NCBI GenBank assembly: GCA_947455695.1
Contig: CANGRN010000134.1
Span: 1 to 5,370, forward strand
Reading direction: 5' to 3'
From: Alphaproteobacteria bacterium
GTDB lineage: Bacteria > Pseudomonadota > Alphaproteobacteria > Micropepsales > Micropepsaceae
Length of the DNA: 5,370 nt
Below are positions 1 through 5,370 of this stretch, in pieces. The position numbers and the translations under genes were made by a program. Within the stretch, counting starts at the first letter, position 1. Each line of letters opens with the position of its first letter. The notes beneath the pieces were generated by a model. The model did not search any database. It was not told where the DNA came from and saw nothing but the letters and a program-made list of their open reading frames with translations.

Positions 1-734
1 CCCACGACAGCGGCGCCACCATCTTCCAGCGAGGCGAAGAATTTCTCGGGCCGTCCGATGCCGGCAAAGGCGAACACGGTCTTGCCCGCAAACGCATCGC
101 CCTCGGCCTTGAGATGGGCGCGCAGCACCGGGCCGCTGTAACCACCCAGATCGGGTGCGCCGTCTCCGACAAATATCACCGCATCGGCGCGGGCCAGGCC
201 CTGCGCCACCGGTTCGCGCAGGGGGCCGGCGGGAATCTGATAGCCATTGCCGAAACCGGTTTCGCCATCCACCACCACCAGCGACAGCGTCTTGGCAATC
301 GAGAAGTTCTGGTGACCGTCATCCATCACGATGACGGTGGCGCCTTTTTCCTTCGCCAGCCGCGCACCGGCGGCGCGATCACGCGCCACGATGGTGGGTG
401 CGGTGCGCGCCAGCAGCAGGGCTTCATCGCCCATCACCGCGGCGCTGTGGCCGCGCGACGCCAGGGCCGGGCCGCGTTCACTGCCGCCATAACCGCGGGT
501 GAGGAAATAAGGCTTGTGCCCCCTGGCGCGCAGCATCTCGGCGATGGCGATGGCGATGGGCGTCTTGCCGCTGCCGCCGGCGGTGAGATTGCCGACACAG
601 ACAACCGGCAAGCCCGGATCAAAGGGCCTGGCGGTGCGCGCCTTGAAGGCCACGCTGGCGCCATAGAGCCAGCCCAGCGGCGCCAGCAGCACCGCCGTCA
701 TGCTCCGTCCTTGCCAGAAATCAGGCGCGCGCAT
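1..734 (-). CDS. lpxK: Tetraacyldisaccharide 4'-kinase LpxK (3' end cut by window edge)
   Basis: This inner-membrane lipid A kinase transfers phosphate from ATP to the 4' position of the tetra-acylated disaccharide-1-phosphate, giving lipid IVA. I translated the frame by hand; it is open from 734 to base 1 (244 codons). Residues 1-7 read MRAPDFW, the N-terminus I associate with alphaproteobacterial LpxK, followed by a hydrophobic anchor (about 13-31). The family P-loop GNLTAGGSGKTP is at 48-59, TRGYGG at 79-84, GDE at 102-104, MDDGHQN at 137-143 and the IPAGPLREP block at 167-175. FAGIGRPEKFF at 223-233 matches the start of the C-terminal part. Family members are about 320-340 residues, so roughly 80-90 are missing because of the window edge, not a mutation. 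The chosen ATG (734-732) lies inside the end of waaA (14-nt overlap). An alternative ATG at 701-699 (Met12) has a better Shine-Dalgarno (AAGGA, 6 nt upstream). Identity is very secure; the start is less so. Confidence 0.95.
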   Translation of the reverse strand, partial: MRAPDFWQGRSMTAVLLAPLGWLYGASVAFKARTARPFDPGLPVVCVGNLTAGGSGKTPIAIAIAEMLRARGHKPYFLTRGYGGSERGPALASRGHSAAVMGDEALLLARTAPTIVARDRAAGARLAKEKGATVIVMDDGHQNFSIAKTLSLVVVDGETGFGNGYQIPAGPLREPVAQGLARADAVIFVGDGAPDLGGYSGPVLRAHLKAEGDAFAGKTVFAFAGIGRPEKFFASLEDGGAAVV

Positions 735-1997
735 CGAGCATCGCCGCCAGCGCTGCCGCGGTGCGCGCCACCGCGCCGGACTGGGTGGCCGCGCCGCGCG
801 CCGCCGCATCGCCTGCCGCCATCGCCATGGCGGGATTTTCCAGCAAGCGTCCCGCCTCGCGCGCGATGTCGGCGCTGGAGGTGACAAGCCCGAACTGCTG
901 GGCCTCCAGCACCGCTTCATAGGCGCGCGGTGCACTGGCGGTGTTGGGACCGGCCAGCACGGCGCAATGCAGCGCCGCCGGCTCCAGCACATTGTGCCCG
1001 CCCAGCGGCACCAGCGTGCCGCCCAGGAAACAGAAGCGGGTGAGACGGTAGAACAATCCCAGCTCGCCCATCGTGTCGGCGATATAGACGGCGGTCTGGG
1101 GAGAAATCCTGTCGCCACTGGAACGGCGTTTGGTGGCGCGGCTGCCGCACAGCATCTCGATATCGGCGGCGCGCGCGGTGTGGCGCGGCACCAGGATGGT
1201 CAGCAGGTCGGGAAAGCGTCCGCGCAAAAGGTCATGCGCGGGAAGGACCGTTTCATCTTCGCCCGGATGGGTCTGGGCCGCCAGCAGCAGCGGCCGGTTG
1301 CCGATCTGCCGGCGCAGTTCGGCCAGGGCGTCTTCATCGCAGGGCAGCGGCGGGGCGTCGGCCTTTAGGCTGCCCACCATCTGGACATGGCGCGCGCCCA
1401 GCGCGCGAAAGCGTTCCGCGCCATCCTCGTCCTGGGCCAGCACCATGTCGAAGGCCGACAGCAATCGTTTCATGCTTTGCCTGGCCCAGCCCCAGCGCTC
1501 GGCCGAGCGCGCCGAGATGCGGGCATTGACCAGCGCCAGCTTCACCCCTCGCGATGCCGCGCCCAGGATCAGGTTGGGCCACAGGTCGGATTCCACGAAC
1601 AGGCCGGCATCGGGCTTCCAGTGGTCGAGAAAGCGGTTCACTGCGCCGGGCATGTCCAGCGGCACGAACTGGTGCAACGCGACATGATCGCCATTTGGGG
1701 GCGGCAGGCGCTGGCCCATCATGGCGGCGCTGGTGACGGTGCCGCTGGTCACCAGCACGTTGGCATGTTCCAGCAGCTTTGCGATCAGGGGCAGGGCCGA
1801 GAGGCTTTCACCCACGCTGGCGCCATGGATCCAGACCAGCCGGCCTTCGGGCCGCGCCAGTCCGGCCATGCCCAGCCGCTCGTTCAGCCGCGTCCAGTCT
1901 TCCTTGTCGCGGGTGGCCCTGCGGCGCAGCAGCAGTCGCGCAAACGGCGAGGCCATGCCGGTCAACACGCGCCATGCGCGCAGGCCAAAGGGAAGAC

Positions 1998-2001
<4 letters not shown>
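721..2001 (-). CDS. waaA: 3-deoxy-D-manno-octulosonic acid (Kdo) transferase WaaA/KdtA
   Basis: This glycosyltransferase of family GT30 moves Kdo from CMP-Kdo onto lipid IVA at the cytoplasmic face of the inner membrane. The protein is 426 residues, the usual full length. It has a moderately hydrophobic N-terminal anchor (about 3-25). The GT30 N-domain signature WIHGASVGE is at 57-65, with Glu65 at the position of the family's catalytic acid. Further matches are ESDLWPN at 137-143, PRHTAR at 272-277, the IADTMGELGLFYR segment at 307-319, and GGTLVPLGGHNVLEPA at 327-342, which is the CMP-Kdo-binding region of the C-domain. The start ATG (2001-1999) overlaps the stop of the upstream exporter gene in an ATGA arrangement, and GGAAG at 2013-2009 lies 7 nt upstream as a ribosome-binding site. 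This suggests translational coupling with the exporter. Whether it adds one, two or more Kdo units cannot be read from sequence. Confidence 0.96.
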
Positions 2002-3761
<1,760 letters not shown>

Positions 3762-3820
3762 GCGCCCGTGCTGTAGCATGCGGGGGCAGCTCAGGCAAAA
3801 AGCCTTTTGGGGCCAGATGG

Positions 3821-4057
3821 TTAGTGGTGGTGATCGTCCTCGGGTTCCATCAGCCGGTGCATATGGACCACGAAATAGCGCATCTGGGCATTGTCCACCG
3901 TGGCCTGGGCCTTGGCGCGCCAGGCCTTCTTGGCCTCGGCGAAATTGGGGTACATGCCGACAAAGTCCAGCTTGGACAGGTCCTTGAACTCGACGACCTG
4001 GGTGTCCTTCAGCTCGCCGCCGAACACAAAATGCAGAAGCTGCTGGGAATCGGGCAT
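3821..4057 (-). CDS. DUF4170 family protein (function unknown)
   Basis: This is a small soluble protein of 78 residues with no signal peptide or membrane segment. I recognise it as the alphaproteobacterial family DUF4170: LLHFVFGGEL near the N-terminus, EFKDLSKLDFVGMYPNF in the middle, then AKKAWRAKAQATVDNAQMRYF and VVHMHRL toward the C-terminus. No biochemical role is known to me. From memory, the family commonly sits between a CysQ-like phosphatase gene and LPS genes such as waaA and lpxK, as it does here. The protein ends in an acidic and histidine-rich tail (EPEDDHHH), which could bind metal, but that is speculation. I prefer ATG 4057-4055 because it matches the usual short lead before the LLHxVFGGE motif. 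A GTG at 4066-4064 in the same frame would add three residues. The ribosome-binding site is weak for both. Confidence 0.88.
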   Translation of the reverse strand: MPDSQQLLHFVFGGELKDTQVVEFKDLSKLDFVGMYPNFAEAKKAWRAKAQATVDNAQMRYFVVHMHRLMEPEDDHHH

Positions 4058-4073
4058 GGGATTCACTTTCGTT

Positions 4074-4109
4074 GCGCCGCACCATTGAAGCCCGAACGGG
4101 CGGCGGCGC
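4074..4109 (-). repeat. Nested inverted repeat in the leader of the DUF4170 gene
   Basis: In the 61-nt gap between the CysQ-like gene and DUF4170, the minus strand carries GCGCCGC (4109-4103) and its exact reverse complement GCGGCGC (4080-4074). Inside these arms is a second inverted repeat, GCCCG-TT-CGGGC (4101-4090). The RNA could fold as an inner hairpin on an outer 7-bp stem, ending 16 nt before the preferred ATG of DUF4170. No U-tract follows, so it does not look like an intrinsic terminator. It could affect translation start or mRNA stability, or be a chance product of GC-rich sequence. The repeats are seen directly; any role is inference. Confidence 0.45.
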
Positions 4110-4118
4110 TCAATTCTC

Positions 4119-4883
4119 TTATTGTCGCAGGAGCGTAAGGATCTCGTTACTGAGCGGCGGATTGGCGGCGACCAGGCTGGCCTGCTTGGTCACCGGCCGG
4201 TTGTAGACCAGCGCTTCGCCGTGGCAGTCGGTCAGGCGGCCGCCGGCTTCCGACAGGATGATGTCGGCGGCGGCCAGGTCCCAGTCGCGTTTGGGGGTCA
4301 GGCTGACGCTGGCATCGGCGCTGCCGTCCGCCACCAGCACGACGCGATAGGCGACCGAGTTGCGGTTCTGCACATGCATGGGCGGGAAGGGCGCCGCCGA
4401 AAGCTGGGTGCGGTCGCCCAGCATGGCGCAGTCCTGCAACACATCTCGCGCGCCCACATGAATGGGTGTTCCATTGCGATGCGCGCCGTCCCCCAGCCGT
4501 GCCGAATACATCTCGTCGCTGATGGGATTGTAGACCACGCCGCAAACCGGCCGTCCGTCTACCACAATCCCGGCGCAGATGGTGAAGTGCGGCCGGTTCT
4601 TGAGAAAGGCCACGGTTCCGTCGATGGGATCGATGACGAAGACGGTGCGCCGCTGCAGCCGCAACGGATCGTCTATGGTTTCTTCCGACAGCCAGCCATA
4701 GTCGGGCCGCGCCCCGATCAGCGTCTGGAAAAGAAACCGGTCCACCGCCAAATCGGCTTCGGTGACGGGGCTGCCGCCTTCCTTGTTCCACTGCTTGTAG
4801 TCGCCGCCATAGAAGCTGCGCGCGATATGCCCGGCCTCGCGGACGGTGTCTTCCAGAAGCGCAAGATCCTCACGCGCCGGCAA
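4119..4883 (-). CDS. cysQ: CysQ-like 3'(2'),5'-bisphosphate nucleotidase / inositol monophosphatase family
   Basis: This is a soluble Mg2+-dependent phosphatase of the inositol-monophosphatase superfamily, 254 residues, full family length. Metal-site motifs are all present: PVTEAD at 39-44, SEE at 66-68 (WLSEE), DPIDGT at 85-90, and WDLAAADI at 201-208 with Asp202. The likely reaction is hydrolysis of 3'-phosphoadenosine 5'-phosphate to AMP, which recycles the by-product of sulfate assimilation and sulfation. Inositol- or fructose-bisphosphate-type substrates cannot be excluded, because the core motifs are shared. The start appears to be TTG (4883-4881): an in-frame TGA lies two codons upstream (4889-4887), no ATG or GTG occurs near the N-terminus, and the family-typical DLALLEDxVREAG begins at residue 6. 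GAAGG at 4896-4892 lies 8 nt upstream as a ribosome-binding site. The start overlaps the tldE stop by 14 nt, suggesting coupled translation. Confidence 0.9.
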   Translation of the reverse strand: MPAREDLALLEDTVREAGHIARSFYGGDYKQWNKEGGSPVTEADLAVDRFLFQTLIGARPDYGWLSEETIDDPLRLQRRTVFVIDPIDGTVAFLKNRPHFTICAGIVVDGRPVCGVVYNPISDEMYSARLGDGAHRNGTPIHVGARDVLQDCAMLGDRTQLSAAPFPPMHVQNRNSVAYRVVLVADGSADASVSLTPKRDWDLAAADIILSEAGGRLTDCHGEALVYNRPVTKQASLVAANPPLSNEILTLLRQ

Positions 4884-5370
4884 GGGTCATGCCTTCGATG
4901 CGCACGGTCGGTGAATTGACCCCATGGCGGAATTCCAGGTCGCTGGCCGGCACCAGGCTGGCGAACATGTCTTTGAGGTTGCCCGCGATGGTGACTTCCG
5001 AGACGGGGAAGGCGATCTGGCCATTCTCGATCCAGAAACCGGCGGCGCCCCGGGAGTAATCGCCGGTGACGCCGTTCACGCCCATGCCCATCAGCTCGGT
5101 GACGTAGAAGCCCTGCTTGATGTCGGCAATCAGGTCTTTCACCGACAGCGTGCCCGCCTCCAGATAAAGGTTGGTGGAGGAGGGTGACGGCGGACCACCG
5201 GTGCCGCGCGCGGCATGGCCGGTGGTCTCAAGTCCCAACTGCCGGGCGCTGGCGCATTCCAGGATCCAGCTGGTCAGCCTGCCATTTTCGATGAAGGCGC
5301 GGCGGGCATTGGCCACGCCTTCGCCGTCGAACGGCTTGGAGCGCAGGCCGCGCACCCGGTGGGGATCGTC
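4870..5370 (-). CDS. pmbA: TldE/PmbA-type subunit of TldD/TldE peptidase (5' end cut by window edge)
   Basis: This is the C-terminal 166 residues of a TldD/PmbA family protein; the frame stays open to base 5370, with an estimated 280 N-terminal residues outside the window (family about 445-450). The match rests on RSKPFDGEG near the edge, then YVTELMGMGVNGVTGDYSRG, GAAGFWIENG, FPVSEVTIAGNLKDMF, and the closing SPTVRIEGMTLAG, all hallmark segments of PmbA/TldE. In well-studied relatives TldE pairs with TldD to form a cytoplasmic metalloprotease that degrades unfolded or modified peptides, matures microcin B17 and affects stability of the antitoxin CcdA. The metal-binding HExxxH motif belongs to TldD; the corresponding part of this protein is not in the window, so TldE rather than TldD is judged from the C-terminal motifs. 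The substrate here is unknown. Its stop codon lies within the start of the CysQ-like gene. Confidence 0.9.
   Translation of the reverse strand, partial: DDPHRVRGLRSKPFDGEGVANARRAFIENGRLTSWILECASARQLGLETTGHAARGTGGPPSPSSTNLYLEAGTLSVKDLIADIKQGFYVTELMGMGVNGVTGDYSRGAAGFWIENGQIAFPVSEVTIAGNLKDMFASLVPASDLEFRHGVNSPTVRIEGMTLAGA

Noticed and set aside
137..143. LpxK residues 137-143 read MDDGHQN where I usually expect Phe or Leu in place of His141 (coordinates here are residues; the codons lie near 306-326)
   Set aside because: The Asp pair, Gly and Gln are kept and this position varies between homologues, so I do not treat it as a defect.
114..884. 256-codon open frame on the plus strand
   Set aside because: It is antisense to lpxK and the end of waaA, both clearly identified on the minus strand; its composition is that of a shadow frame.
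3793..3808. AGGC-AAAAA-GCCT followed by T residues on the plus strand, a possible small terminator
   Set aside because: The stem is only 4 bp, the T run is short, and there is no plus-strand gene to terminate. On the minus strand it lacks a following U-tract.
3762..4085. 108-residue N-terminal extension of the exporter frame
   Set aside because: This stretch overlaps DUF4170 out of frame and is rich in Arg, Pro and Gly. MsbA-type proteins start just before the first membrane segment, as the ATG at 3761 gives.
4122..4919. 265-codon open frame on the plus strand
   Set aside because: It is antisense to the complete CysQ-like gene, which shows all its metal-binding motifs; no family resemblance in the plus-strand frame.

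Overview
The window is GC-rich, densely coding DNA. All six recognisable genes lie on the minus strand, so transcription runs from the right end (5370) to the left end (1). Family content and gene order point to the chromosome of an alphaproteobacterium: a TldE/PmbA-type peptidase subunit, a CysQ/inositol-monophosphatase family enzyme, the small alphaproteobacterial protein DUF4170, an MsbA-type ABC exporter, Kdo transferase (WaaA/KdtA) and lipid A 4'-kinase (LpxK). I cannot fix the order or genus from sequence alone. Nothing suggests recent transfer: there are no transposase fragments, tRNA genes, CRISPR repeats or compositional breaks.

Layout in transcription order: 5370-4870 is the C-terminal third of tldE/pmbA, cut by the window edge. 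4883-4119 is the CysQ-like phosphatase, starting at TTG and overlapping the tldE stop by 14 nt. 4118-4058 is a 61-nt gap with a nested inverted repeat. 4057-3821 is DUF4170. 3820-3762 is a 59-nt gap. 3761-1998 is the ABC exporter. 2001-721 is waaA, overlapping the exporter stop by 4 nt. 734-1 is lpxK, overlapping the waaA stop by 14 nt and running off the left edge with an estimated 80-90 residues missing. No stretch over 300 bases lacks a gene, and no convincing Rho-independent terminator was seen.

The left three genes act together in making lipopolysaccharide at the inner membrane. LpxK phosphorylates the tetra-acylated disaccharide to lipid IVA, WaaA adds Kdo, and the MsbA-type protein probably flips the finished core-lipid A to the periplasmic face. 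Their overlapping junctions suggest one translationally coupled unit. The right part (tldE, cysQ-like, DUF4170) is housekeeping with no proven link to LPS.

I found no undescribed system. The points most worth a second look are the uncharacterised DUF4170 protein with its acidic/His tail, the nested inverted repeat just upstream of it, and the ambiguous start sites of lpxK, cysQ and the exporter.
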